Below the pieces are notes generated by a model. That model had not been told where the DNA came from. It searched no databases and saw nothing but the letters and a program-made list of their open reading frames with translations. Positions 8,208 to 18,354 of a DNA stretch of 64,000 bases are shown here, piece by piece. A program made the translations under genes and the position numbers. Positions within the stretch are counted from its first letter, which is position 1, and each line of letters begins with the position of its first letter. The stretch comes from Profundicola sp051011115 (GTDB lineage Bacteria; Bacteroidota; Bacteroidia; Flavobacteriales; Weeksellaceae). The DNA lies in assembly GCA_051011115.1 (NCBI GenBank), contig JBPCUN010000019.1, forward strand, positions 1 through 64,000, written 5' to 3'.

Positions 8208-9908
8208 ATGGCACATAATATTTTTAAAAAGGGACCCAAGGCTCAAGACATTACGGTAGATGTAGTTGTTGTAGGGTCTGGAACGGGAATGTTAGCGGCA
8301 TTAAAGGCAAAGAAATTAGGCCTTAACGCTTTGATTATAGAAAAAACACCACTAGTTGGTGGTTCACTTGCAAGGTCGGGAGGAGCCTTCTGGATTCCTG
8401 CCAATCCTGCTTTGTTAGCAGATGGCCAACAAGACACAAAAGAAGAAGGTTCAATTTATATTAGTTCTCTTGCAAAGGATGCTCCAGAAGAGGTATGGCA
8501 TTCATTTTTAGATTACGGGGATGAAACCGTAGAATTTTTACAAAAACACACCGATCTAGATTTATTCTGGGCTAAAGGATATGCTGATTATCATCCAGAA
8601 AATCCAGGGGGAAAACCTCTAGGCAGGAGTGTAGAATATAAACCATACAATATTGCAGCTTTGGGAAAAGAAATCAATAGATTTAGGCCTGGAGCTATGA
8701 AAGCTTCTATCCCCATGCCTGTTACAGGTTTTGATTATAAAAGATTAAACCTAATGATGAAGATTCCACTGGAAGCCATTCCTATTGTAGGTAAAGAATT
8801 ACTGACTGGAATTGGAGGGCGTTTGCTTGGTAAAAACTACCAAGCAGGTGGGCAGGCAATTGCCGCAGCGCTCTTTAAAGCTGTAATTGATGCGAATATT
8901 CCTGTTTGGACGAGAACAGAAATGACAGAAATCTTGATGGAAAATGAACGTGCAAGTGGAGTTAAAGCGATTCAAGATGGACAAGAAGTTACCATTACCG
9001 CCAATAAAGGCGTCATATTGGCTACAGGTGGATTTGACCATAATCATGCGATGCGTGTGGCTTATAATTCTGATAGATTTAAGGAAAGAGCTTATAGTTT
9101 AGGATCTGAAGGAAATACGGGAGATGGGATTTTAACTGCAGATAAAGTAGGCGCAGATAAAGCACTTATGGATCAAGCTTGGTGGTTCCCCGCTATTGCG
9201 CCTACAGAAGAAGGAGGTGAACCCAAAATTATGCTTGCAGAGAGATCATTGCCAGGAAGTTTTATCATAAATCAAAATGCGGAGCGATTTGTGAATGAAG
9301 CTACAGACTATATGACCTTTGGACAGAAGCTTTTATCTTTAGAAAAAGAAGGAAATCCAATAAGAGAAATGTACATTATCATTGATACAACCTATAAAAA
9401 CAGTTACCTTTTTGGGGGTACAGTGTTTGCTCGCATGCCGTTTCCAGAAGGCTGGTATGATGCAGGGGTTGTTTATAAAGCCAATAGTGCAGAGGAATTA
9501 GCAAAAGCTATCGGGGTACCTTCAGAGAAATTTATTGATACATTTAATGATTTTAATACCATGGCTGCTCGAGGTAAAGATAATGACTTTAATCGAGGTG
9601 ACAGTGCATATGACCGATATTATGGAGACCCTACAGTAAAACCTAACCCAAATTTAAGACCACTAGATTCTAACAAGTCCTTGTATGCTATAAAATTGGT
9701 ATTATCCGATTTAGGCACTTGTGGAGGTACCGTAACGGATGAATTTGGTAGAGTCTTGCGGGAAGATAAAAGCATAATTAAGGGGTTATACGCTATGGGG
9801 AATACGGCCGCAAATATCTTTGGGAAATCTTACCCAGGGGCTGGAGCAACCATAGGACAAGGTTTAGTATATGGAATCATCATAGCCAAGACTATAGCTG
9901 AAGAATAA
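8208..9908 (+). CDS. FAD-dependent 3-ketosteroid dehydrogenase-like oxidoreductase
   Basis: A 566-residue flavoprotein of the fumarate-reductase/KstD superfamily. An FAD-binding Rossmann fold lies near the N-terminus (VVVGSGTGMLAA, about 20-31), and the end has the KstD-type block GLYAMGNTAANIFGKSYPG followed by AGATIG. Residues that correspond by context to the KstD active site are Y128 (DYHPENPGG), Y368 (NEATDY), Y542 and G546 (YPGAG). In characterised KstD enzymes these abstract hydrogens from C1/C2 of 3-ketosteroids. The substrate is not provable here; a related Delta4-steroid dehydrogenase or other enone reductase is possible. No signal peptide; cytoplasmic. No steroid catabolic neighbours. 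A strong terminator follows. Confidence 0.8.
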   Translation: MAHNIFKKGPKAQDITVDVVVVGSGTGMLAALKAKKLGLNALIIEKTPLVGGSLARSGGAFWIPANPALLADGQQDTKEEGSIYISSLAKDAPEEVWHSFLDYGDETVEFLQKHTDLDLFWAKGYADYHPENPGGKPLGRSVEYKPYNIAALGKEINRFRPGAMKASIPMPVTGFDYKRLNLMMKIPLEAIPIVGKELLTGIGGRLLGKNYQAGGQAIAAALFKAVIDANIPVWTRTEMTEILMENERASGVKAIQDGQEVTITANKGVILATGGFDHNHAMRVAYNSDRFKERAYSLGSEGNTGDGILTADKVGADKALMDQAWWFPAIAPTEEGGEPKIMLAERSLPGSFIINQNAERFVNEATDYMTFGQKLLSLEKEGNPIREMYIIIDTTYKNSYLFGGTVFARMPFPEGWYDAGVVYKANSAEELAKAIGVPSEKFIDTFNDFNTMAARGKDNDFNRGDSAYDRYYGDPTVKPNPNLRPLDSNKSLYAIKLVLSDLGTCGGTVTDEFGRVLREDKSIIKGLYAMGNTAANIFGKSYPGAGATIGQGLVYGIIIAKTIAEE

Positions 9909-9934
9909 TTTACACCTCAATTTCATTCCATAAA

Positions 9935-9966
9935 AAAACCAGCTTCGATCAATCGAAGCTGGTTTT
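9935..9966. terminator. Bidirectional terminator between the flavoenzyme and the protease gene
   Basis: A 15-bp stem (AAAACCAGCTTCGAT / ATCGAAGCTGGTTTT) has a 2-nt central spacer. A-rich and T-rich flanks on both sides let it work for both convergent genes. Confidence 0.88.
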
Positions 9967-10018
9967 ACTTTTTCAACACCAAACCCATTTTACAAGGTTC
10001 AGTTATTATTTAGCTAAA

Positions 10019-13000
10019 TTATTTAATGATAATTTTAGCTGTTTTGAGATTGCCTTGATCATCTACTAAGTTTAAGATATAAACTCCTGTAGCGTATTGC
10101 ATCAAATTCAATTCTGCTTTGTTACCATTAAAGGTATCTTGATAAATCAACTGACCTGCTAAGTTGTAAACCTCTGCCTTGAAAGAAGTCACAGTAGTAT
10201 TTTGCTCTACGATGAACATTCCATTCGATGGGTTTGGATAAACTCTAAGTGCATTAGATCCTTCTAAATCAATGGTAGACAAATTAGTTAAATCAAATGT
10301 AATTGATACTGGCTCTGAATCTCGATCAGAATACATAGCGTATACATTGTAGGTATATTTACCATTCGCTTTTAAAGTCTCCTCATAGGTTGTATCATAC
10401 ATATCTGCTGTAGTTTTCACCTCAACATCAGCTTTTTCAACTCTATAACCTTTAAATTCTGGCAATCCTAGAACACCAAAGTTAATTTTGGTATCATCTA
10501 CACTTAACTTCGCGTCATCAATTAAACCATATGGTAATAATATATTGCGATTAGTTTTAGCTTCATATACTGTATTCAGAATTTCAGATCCTTCACTATT
10601 GGCTCCCTTGGCATTTGCATGATAAGGTGAATTAGTATACCCGATCATTAAATCATCAAAGAATAACCAAAATGAATCATCTGTATCTAATGTTCTATGG
10701 TGAAATGCAATATGAAAATCTTGTCCAGTAGCTTCTGAAATATCCACAGAAACTTCCTCAAATTCTGGATGTTTAACCTCACCATCATTGGTTCTTACTA
10801 TAGTACCAGTTTCCAAAATTTCTTCTACTGTAGGGAAATCACCTGTTTTAGTAGCTGGAACTACATAAATATCATATCTCTCTGTATATTCATTTTTAAC
10901 TAAATATTTAAGTACTTCAGCACCCGAACGAACTTTTGGAGTTAATAACCAATCATCTTTCTGATAAGGAGAATAGAACCATGAAATACCTACTACAGCT
11001 GGTGTTTCTTTATATCCTGATGAAGATAAGATTATCCATGGCATTCCATCTTTATTGTTATCATAAACCTTCATGTCTGCTGGTATATCCTCTGGATTGG
11101 TGAAACTCTCAGTATATAATGGTAATAATTCTGGTCTTTCCCAATTCAACTTCACATTTCCTGATCCTTGATCTAATTCTCCAGTTAAGTTCTGAACTGG
11201 CAAATGGCTAGATTTTACTACAATTTTATCAGCAGATGTATAAACATGTGAATTCAATTTAGACGTAGCTTCTAAAGACACAGCATATTCACCTTCATTA
11301 TTAAATCTAACAACTAAATTCTCAGCAGTATCATCTGTAAGAAATTCTACACCATCGGTAGGTGATACAGACCATTTAAATTCAGTAGGTTCTGGTTTAC
11401 CTTCTGATAGGTTTGTAAATGTTACTGATTCTCCTTCATAAACGGTAGTCTTTGAAGCTTCATAATTAGCTTTAGTCTTGATATTGAATACATTGATATA
11501 TTCTTCTCTCGTAGCCAATCCTTCTCCAGCTTTATTAGTAGCTTTTAATGTTACAGTATACTTACCTTCTGCATTAAATTTCACTTTCGGCTTAAGGCTT
11601 GAAGCATTGGTACCCTTTACAAATTCCACAGTATTAGGTGTAAATTCCCACGTATAGCTAGTCGCTGGATCATTTGAAGGTGCAATTACATTGCCTGTAA
11701 ATAATACCTCATCAAATGTAGTTGGTTCTATATTATTTGCACCAAATTCTACCACTGGTTCACCTTCTGCACGCTCTACAACCACATCATCCACAGAAAC
11801 CGCATAGGTATAAACACCTTTTTTAACTAAATTATTGAAACCGATATAAATAATTTTATCCGTCGGAACTTCAAATTCATATGCATACTTAGCATATCTT
11901 TTATCTAACCCTCCAAATAATGGAATAGTTTCTTGCCCTAGCTTGTTCACCATAGACTCACTCGCTGGGTTATCTCCAAAATATAATGCAATATTTTCCT
12001 CATCATTTCGGAATTTTGCTGTGTTGTAAATAACTCTATATTTAGTATTCGCTTTCACATAAATTGGATTAGAAAACAACCAATCATTTACTCCTTTATC
12101 CGAATCTGAAAAACTAATCGCAAAGCTATTACCTGTTTTGGCGAAATTAGCTCCATCGTATTTACGGAAGGTTCTACCATCTCCATCTATATCTTCAGAA
12201 ATCCAACCATAAGCTTCAAAATTAGATTCAAAACCAAAGTCAAATCTAGTATCTTCTGGACGTAGATCTACTAAGTAAGAAAATGCAGTACCTTGATTCT
12301 TATTATTTTTATCAAAAGCATCATTTTCAATTACTACTTCTCCCTCTATTCTATAATGTGCAAATGGAATGGTTAAATCTAACTCAACCGTTACAGCTTT
12401 TGTGCTATTCGGTGCTAAAGTTCCTAAATCAACCTCAGCTGTTTTAATCACCTGATCATTATCATCTGAATTGATTAAGCTGTACTTTAATTTACCATTA
12501 ACTGCTGGTTCGCTACCTTTATTTAAAACAGTAAATTCCACAGGCGTAGCCGCGGTATATTCTAATTTAGATACTTTAACTTCTACCTTATCTAAAGCTA
12601 AATCAACAGCTACACCGTTGTTGATTCCCGTAACAACCATAGAAAAGTCTTGTGCCTCTGTATCTTCTAGCTCCACAACCATTCCGTAACTTGTTTCTTT
12701 AAAATTATTCTTTTTTAAAGTACCTTTATGCGTTACACTAATATCATATACAGCTCCTGGTGTAGGATTAGGTATCATTACTTGCTCAACGTTATCTACC
12801 AAATTATCTCCTTTTTGAGCTGCTGCCCCTGGATTTGTTGGGTCTAGTTTCCATGGTAAAAATGTTTCACCATCTTTGGTAATTCTTACATCTAAATCAT
12901 TTACTAATAAAGGTGTTCTGTCATTTAATGTATCAGACGGGAACATACTAGCTGTAGGCGCAGGATCGGTCCAAGCTATGGTTACTTTTAATGGTTCTGA

Positions 13001-14467
13001 ACCATCAGCTGTTACCTGCATCGTATATGTATCGTTATTTTTTAAACTTTCCTCTTTGATCACACTATATGTCTTATTGGCAGAGATGGCCATTGCAGCA
13101 TTATAAGCATTTAAAAGTCCCCATCCACTAGCATAATCTGGCCCCACATGCGGACCTGCCTCACTAGCAGTCCCTGTAGCTAAAGCTTTAAGGGTTGCAG
13201 AACGCATAAACTTGCCCTCGTTTTCTTTGCTATAATGTTCTTGTAACAGTAACAATGATCCAGTAACATTAGGAGATGCCATAGACGTTCCACTTATAGA
13301 CTGATAAGCATCATCCGCCGAAGAAAATGGAGAAAAAACATCTACTCCAATTCCTGAAATATCTGGCTTTATTCTACCATCATCCACAGGACCTGTTGAG
13401 CTAAAGTTAGCCATTACAACATCTGAACCCTGCGTATATGCTCCAACCAACTTTTCTGCTGCCCCTACAGTCAATATATTTTTACCTAATGAACCACGGT
13501 TTATAATATCAAACCCTTCTGGCCCACCATTTTTTTGACGTTCCTTGGTTGATTCCTTCCAAACATACTTATCAGCAGCTTCATCATACACTCTTACATA
13601 GTGTAATCCACCTTTTTCAGGACCTCCACCTTTATCATTACCAGCCGCCTTTACAGGAAGGTAAAATGGAGCATTTACAGCAATTATATCATAGTCTCTA
13701 TCTGCTGAGGTATATTTACCAAAGCCAGCATATTCAGTCTCTTCGTCACCTCCAAGCCAATGCCATCCTGTAACTCCAGACCAGTCTCCCCATGCAAAAC
13801 CTGCGGGAAAACCATAAGAATGATTAGAAACTAAAGCACCATTTTTAGCAGCTTCAGCCATTTCAATTTCATCATCGTTCCAATCATAAGCATCTAAATG
13901 TGCTTTAGGTGCCATTCCCTTAGCAGCTCCATTTACACCAGCAGCAATCATAGTACCCGCTACGTGAGTAGAATGATCACTAAAGCTTGTTGCTCCATCT
14001 TTTTGCGTAACTCTTCCACCAAACTCTTGATGTGTCGGACGAACTCCGCCACCATCCCACTCATGCACAATCATATCCTCACCATCAAGATTAAATATCC
14101 CGGCAGAAGAATTTATTTTATCTGTAAACGTTCCTCTTGCAGCATCAGCATTGAAGGTAATATAGTATAATGGCTCTTTGGTCCACTTATCAAAACCTAC
14201 GAGTTGATATTTTCTACCATCAACTTCTCCAGAGAATTTAATATTTCTCTCCATCGCCATCGTTTTCAATTGATGAATAGAAAGACTGCTTTTCTCTAAA
14301 TGCTGTTGTAGCTGTGTTAAATTTTGAAGATTTGATTCCGATCTGATCTTCTGAACTTGAAGTGGCGTTTGTGCTAAACCTATGACTGGTAGTAGCATTA
14401 AACTGGCCGCTATGGGCATAATTTTTCTTTGATTAAAAGAGAAATTTAAAAAAGTAGATTTCCTCAT
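10019..14467 (-). CDS. Secreted subtilisin-like (S8) protease with PKD domains and T9SS sorting signal
   Basis: A 1482-residue exported protease. A signal peptide with a long N-region ends near residue 33 (LPVIGLAQ). The S8 catalytic domain (~105-465) shows Asp in HEWDGG (D138), His in HSTHVAGT (H168), oxyanion Asn in AAGND (N277) and Ser in SGTSMASP (S395). After it come a P-domain/adhesion-type region (~480-620), a CARDB-like region (~630-720), two PKD-like repeats (~910-1085) and a cleaved-adhesin-type module (~1100-1245). The C-terminus is a T9SS type A domain (~1408-1482, LRVYPNPSNG then GVYILNLVDDQG), which directs export through the type IX system to the cell surface or medium. An ATG at codon 17 could be the real start, since it gives a more ordinary signal peptide. 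Confidence 0.93.
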   Translation of the reverse strand: MRKSTFLNFSFNQRKIMPIAASLMLLPVIGLAQTPLQVQKIRSESNLQNLTQLQQHLEKSSLSIHQLKTMAMERNIKFSGEVDGRKYQLVGFDKWTKEPLYYITFNADAARGTFTDKINSSAGIFNLDGEDMIVHEWDGGGVRPTHQEFGGRVTQKDGATSFSDHSTHVAGTMIAAGVNGAAKGMAPKAHLDAYDWNDDEIEMAEAAKNGALVSNHSYGFPAGFAWGDWSGVTGWHWLGGDEETEYAGFGKYTSADRDYDIIAVNAPFYLPVKAAGNDKGGGPEKGGLHYVRVYDEAADKYVWKESTKERQKNGGPEGFDIINRGSLGKNILTVGAAEKLVGAYTQGSDVVMANFSSTGPVDDGRIKPDISGIGVDVFSPFSSADDAYQSISGTSMASPNVTGSLLLLQEHYSKENEGKFMRSATLKALATGTASEAGPHVGPDYASGWGLLNAYNAAMAISANKTYSVIKEESLKNNDTYTMQVTADGSEPLKVTIAWTDPAPTASMFPSDTLNDRTPLLVNDLDVRITKDGETFLPWKLDPTNPGAAAQKGDNLVDNVEQVMIPNPTPGAVYDISVTHKGTLKKNNFKETSYGMVVELEDTEAQDFSMVVTGINNGVAVDLALDKVEVKVSKLEYTAATPVEFTVLNKGSEPAVNGKLKYSLINSDDNDQVIKTAEVDLGTLAPNSTKAVTVELDLTIPFAHYRIEGEVVIENDAFDKNNKNQGTAFSYLVDLRPEDTRFDFGFESNFEAYGWISEDIDGDGRTFRKYDGANFAKTGNSFAISFSDSDKGVNDWLFSNPIYVKANTKYRVIYNTAKFRNDEENIALYFGDNPASESMVNKLGQETIPLFGGLDKRYAKYAYEFEVPTDKIIYIGFNNLVKKGVYTYAVSVDDVVVERAEGEPVVEFGANNIEPTTFDEVLFTGNVIAPSNDPATSYTWEFTPNTVEFVKGTNASSLKPKVKFNAEGKYTVTLKATNKAGEGLATREEYINVFNIKTKANYEASKTTVYEGESVTFTNLSEGKPEPTEFKWSVSPTDGVEFLTDDTAENLVVRFNNEGEYAVSLEATSKLNSHVYTSADKIVVKSSHLPVQNLTGELDQGSGNVKLNWERPELLPLYTESFTNPEDIPADMKVYDNNKDGMPWIILSSSGYKETPAVVGISWFYSPYQKDDWLLTPKVRSGAEVLKYLVKNEYTERYDIYVVPATKTGDFPTVEEILETGTIVRTNDGEVKHPEFEEVSVDISEATGQDFHIAFHHRTLDTDDSFWLFFDDLMIGYTNSPYHANAKGANSEGSEILNTVYEAKTNRNILLPYGLIDDAKLSVDDTKINFGVLGLPEFKGYRVEKADVEVKTTADMYDTTYEETLKANGKYTYNVYAMYSDRDSEPVSITFDLTNLSTIDLEGSNALRVYPNPSNGMFIVEQNTTVTSFKAEVYNLAGQLIYQDTFNGNKAELNLMQYATGVYILNLVDDQGNLKTAKIIIK

Positions 14468-14643
14468 GTGTTATTATGTTTTGTTAATAGCCATCTAATT
14501 AAGTCAATTTTAAGTTAAAATGCAAATAGAATACTAAATAATTTGCAGTAATTCTATGATTATGTAACATTATTATCAAATTAGTAATTAACATTTCCTA
14601 AAATAGTGAAGGGAAAATGGCACTCAATTTTACAATAAATCAA

Positions 14644-14690
14644 AAAATAAGACACATCACTAAAATTTCTTTAATGACATGCCTTATTTA
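14644..14690 (-). terminator. Probable terminator (imperfect hairpin) between the pyc and protease genes
   Basis: An imperfect inverted repeat (AAATAAG-x-CA...TG-x-CTTATTT, arms about 14644-14658 and 14675-14690) reads into a T-run on the minus strand, 3' of the pyruvate carboxylase stop. The rest of the 252-bp gap 14468-14719 shows no recognised feature. Confidence 0.5.
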
Positions 14691-14719
14691 AGATAATGAA
14701 AATTGTATGCAAAAATTTG

Positions 14720-17700
14720 TTAACTATCCATAATCATTATCAAATCATTGCTATCCACAAGACTGCCAGATGGCAATTGAACTTTAATTACTTTTCCTGC
14801 TTTATGTGCGGTAACGGTAGTTTCCATTTTCATGGCTTCTATAATAAAGAGTGGTTGATTTTGTTTAACCCTCTCTCCTTCCTTTACTAAAACTGCGGAA
14901 AGCATCCCCTGTAAGGGTGCTCCAATTTGCGATTTAGAATCATCTGCTTTTACATTGGCAACTTTGTCAACTAAAATATTTTGATCTTTGATTAAAGTTG
15001 TACGCATTTGACCATTAATTTTGAAATATATCGTCACATTACCATCTTCATCTGGCTCTCCTATTTGCTGAAGTGAAATCAAAACAGTTTTCCCAGGTTG
15101 CAGATCTACCATGATTTCTTCTCCTATTTCTAGACCATAGAAAAAATTCTTGGTTGGCAATTGCATTACATTTCCATAAATCAAATGCTTCTCAAAAGCA
15201 TCTTTGAAAACTTTCGGATAGAGTTTATAGGATAAGAAATCTGTCATGTCCAATGATCTATCCAACTCTCTTTCATATTCATTTTTAAATTCCTCGAACT
15301 CTTTATCAAAGTCTATGGGTGCCAAATGGGCGTTTGGGCGATCGGTGTATGGCTTTTCTCCCTTTAGAATTATATCCTGAACATGCTGAGGAAATCCTCC
15401 TACTGGCTGCCCTAAATCCCCTTTGAAAAACCCAATCACAGATTGTGGGAAAGAGATAGTATCTCCTTTTTCAAGCACATCTTGTATCGTTAAACCATTA
15501 CTGATGAGGTATTGTGCCATATCTCCAACGACTTTAGAACTTGGCGTCACCTTCACAATATTCCCAAAAAGATCATTCACTTCCCCATACATTTTAGTAA
15601 CTTCTGTGAATTTATTTTCCAAACCTAGAGCTATTGCCTGCCCTTTTAAATTGGAATATTGTCCTCCTGGAATTTCATGTTTATAAACCTCCCCTGTACC
15701 CGCCTTCAACCCACTTTCAAATGGATAATAATACTTCCTCACAGCTTCCCAATAATTAGCGTATTCTGCTAGTTTTTCATCATTGATGTTGTTTTCTCTT
15801 TCAGTGAACCTCACCATCTCTACCACAGCATTAAAGTTAGGCTGAGAAGTTAATCCAGACAAGCCCCCTAAAGCTACATCTACTACATCCACGCCCGCCT
15901 CTATGGCCTTCATGTAGGTAGCAGCTTGTATAGAAGAGGTATCATGGGTGTGCAAATGAATCGGTAAGTTAATTTCTGATTTCAGGGCAGATACTAACTC
16001 AAAAGCTGCTTGAGGCTTCAATAAACCTGCCATATCTTTAATCGCTAGTATATGGGCACCAGCGTTTTCAATATCTTTGGCGAGTTGCACATAATATTTA
16101 AGGTCGTATTTTGTTTCATGAGGATTTAGAATATCTCCTGTATAGCAAATGGAAACTTCTGCCAAACCTCCTGTTCTGTTTCTTACATGATTAATACAAG
16201 GCTCTATTGATTTCATCCAGTTCAAAGAATCAAATATTCTAAAAATATCTACCCCAGTTTCCCAAGATTTTTCTACAAACTTTTCTATTAAATTATCTGG
16301 GTATGCCGTATATCCAACTCCATTTGACCCTCTAATAAGCATCTGTAATAAGATATTAGGCACTGCCTCACGTATCAAAGTCAAACGCTCCCAAGGATTT
16401 TCTTGTAAAAAACGCATACAAACATCAAAGGTAGCTCCACCCCAGACTTCCATACTGAAAACCTCTGGATGATTTTTAGCAAAGCCTTCTGCCACCTTCA
16501 ACATATCTATGGTACGCATCCTAGTGGCCAATAAACTCTGGTGCGCATCCCGCATGGTGGTGTCTGTAAAGTGAATTTTCTTTTCATTCTTCAGCCATTC
16601 AGCAAATTTCTCTGGACCTAACTCGGTCAATAAGTCTTTGGTTCCTTTCGGATAACCATCTATTTTTGGTACAGAAGGAACTATAGGTTTAGTAAATTTG
16701 TAATCTGGATTATAAATTTTAATGTCTGGATTGCCATTCACCACAACTTCTCCTAAGTAATTGATTAATTTGTTTACTCTATTTCTAGGGATTTTAAATT
16801 CAAATAGAGAAGGGGTGTTTTGAATAAAATTGACATTTACTTTTCCATCTCTAAAAGTCTCATTAATTAAGATATTATCCAAAAAAGCCATATTAGTTTT
16901 CACACCACGCACACGGAATTCCTCTAAAGCACGGCGCATTTTTCTACAAGCACCATCTAAAGTTCTACTATGTGCAGAAACCTTCACAAGCATAGAATCA
17001 AAAAATGGGGAAATCCTAACCCCTGGATAAATACTACCTGCATCTAACCGAATTCCAAATCCTGACGCACTTCTATAAGTTGTTACGATTCCATAATCTG
17101 GTTTAAAATCATTCGCCGGATCTTCTGTAGTTACCCTACATTGTAATGCATATCCAGAAACCTGAATTGACTCTTGGCTAGGTATTTTAATTTGAGTGTC
17201 TGCTAATTGATATCCTCCAGCAATAAATAATTGGGTTTTAACTAAATCTATATTAGTTATCATTTCGGTGACTGTATGCTCTACTTGTATACGAGGATTT
17301 ACTTCTATAAAATATATCTCATCATGCTCATCTAAAAGAAACTCAACGGTTCCGATATTGTTATAGTCTACCGCTTTACAAATATCTAAGGCATATTGAT
17401 ACATTTTTTCTTTGATTCCCGCCTTCAATCCGTAGGACGGTGCAAATTCCATAACTTTCTGGTAACGACGCTGTACAGAACAATCTCTTTCATATAAATG
17501 AACCATATTACCATGGTTATCTGCAACAATTTGAATTTCTATATGCTTTGGATTCTCTACATATTTCTCTAGAAAAACGGTATCATCACCAAAAGCACTT
17601 TTCGCTTCTCTTTTAGATTCTGGGAAGGATTTTCGTAATTGCTCTTGATTTCTAATCACACGCATTCCCCTACCTCCACCACCAGATGCTGCTTTTAGCA

Positions 17701-18172
17701 TTAATGGATATCCAATGTTTTCTGCCTCTTCTAATGCGACATCAATGTTTATTAAATCCTTTATGCTGCTTTGGATGATAGGAACCTGATTATCAAAAGC
17801 AACCTCTTTAGCCATAATCTTGTCTCCGAGTGATTTTAAAACCTCCACCTTCGGGCCAATAAATATAATTCCGTTCTCTTCACATCTTCTAGCAAATTCA
17901 GCGTTTTCTGATAGAAAACCATAACCAGGGTGTATAGCATCTGCACTTGTTTTCAATGCAACTTCTATGATGGCATCTATGTCTAGGTATGGTTTTAAAG
18001 GCTCATTTTCAGCTCCAATTTGGTAGCATTCATCTGCCTTGTACCTATGCAAAGAATACCTATCCTCATAGGTGTAAACTCCAATGGTTTTTAACCCAAT
18101 CTCTACACAAGATCTAAATATTCTTATCGCAATTTCTCCTCTGTTGGCGACTAATACACTTTTGATTTTCAT
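14720..18172 (-). CDS. pyc: Pyruvate carboxylase, single-chain
   Basis: Makes oxaloacetate from pyruvate, bicarbonate and ATP (anaplerosis) with covalent biotin. The 1150-residue chain has the full architecture. Biotin carboxylase comes first (1-~450; ANRGEIAIR, ATP-grasp GGGGRGM, PGYGFLSE). The carboxyltransferase HMGL-like domain is at ~535-800, with FTDTTMRDAHQSLLATRMRT and the metal-binding HLHTHDTS motif. Next come the PYC_OADA domain and a C-terminal biotinyl domain with EAMKMETT; the biotinylated lysine is residue 1115. The open frame extends 13 codons upstream to 18211, but MKIKSVLVANRGE at ATG 18172 is the usual N-terminus. Divergent from polA. Confidence 0.96.
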   Translation of the reverse strand: MKIKSVLVANRGEIAIRIFRSCVEIGLKTIGVYTYEDRYSLHRYKADECYQIGAENEPLKPYLDIDAIIEVALKTSADAIHPGYGFLSENAEFARRCEENGIIFIGPKVEVLKSLGDKIMAKEVAFDNQVPIIQSSIKDLINIDVALEEAENIGYPLMLKAASGGGGRGMRVIRNQEQLRKSFPESKREAKSAFGDDTVFLEKYVENPKHIEIQIVADNHGNMVHLYERDCSVQRRYQKVMEFAPSYGLKAGIKEKMYQYALDICKAVDYNNIGTVEFLLDEHDEIYFIEVNPRIQVEHTVTEMITNIDLVKTQLFIAGGYQLADTQIKIPSQESIQVSGYALQCRVTTEDPANDFKPDYGIVTTYRSASGFGIRLDAGSIYPGVRISPFFDSMLVKVSAHSRTLDGACRKMRRALEEFRVRGVKTNMAFLDNILINETFRDGKVNVNFIQNTPSLFEFKIPRNRVNKLINYLGEVVVNGNPDIKIYNPDYKFTKPIVPSVPKIDGYPKGTKDLLTELGPEKFAEWLKNEKKIHFTDTTMRDAHQSLLATRMRTIDMLKVAEGFAKNHPEVFSMEVWGGATFDVCMRFLQENPWERLTLIREAVPNILLQMLIRGSNGVGYTAYPDNLIEKFVEKSWETGVDIFRIFDSLNWMKSIEPCINHVRNRTGGLAEVSICYTGDILNPHETKYDLKYYVQLAKDIENAGAHILAIKDMAGLLKPQAAFELVSALKSEINLPIHLHTHDTSSIQAATYMKAIEAGVDVVDVALGGLSGLTSQPNFNAVVEMVRFTERENNINDEKLAEYANYWEAVRKYYYPFESGLKAGTGEVYKHEIPGGQYSNLKGQAIALGLENKFTEVTKMYGEVNDLFGNIVKVTPSSKVVGDMAQYLISNGLTIQDVLEKGDTISFPQSVIGFFKGDLGQPVGGFPQHVQDIILKGEKPYTDRPNAHLAPIDFDKEFEEFKNEYERELDRSLDMTDFLSYKLYPKVFKDAFEKHLIYGNVMQLPTKNFFYGLEIGEEIMVDLQPGKTVLISLQQIGEPDEDGNVTIYFKINGQMRTTLIKDQNILVDKVANVKADDSKSQIGAPLQGMLSAVLVKEGERVKQNQPLFIIEAMKMETTVTAHKAGKVIKVQLPSGSLVDSNDLIMIMDS

Positions 18173-18327
18173 TCTGGCAAGATTAAGTCTTATAAATTTA
18201 TCATGCTTCAATAAGATAAAAAAATTACTAAAGTTGTTTTAATGTTAAATTTACAATCTTGACAAATATTAATTTGAGGTATTCATTGTACCTGATATGA
18301 ATAAAGCATCGTTTAGTATCAATTTTA

Positions 18328-18335
18328 TATCTTTA
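18328..18335 (+). promoter_or_regulatory. Possible -7 box of polA
   Basis: TATCTTTA differs from TAnnTTTG at one position and ends 19 bp before the polA ATG, the spacing seen for other starts in the window. No clear -33 element. Confidence 0.3.
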
Positions 18336-18354
18336 GCTCTTAAATTAAGCATAC

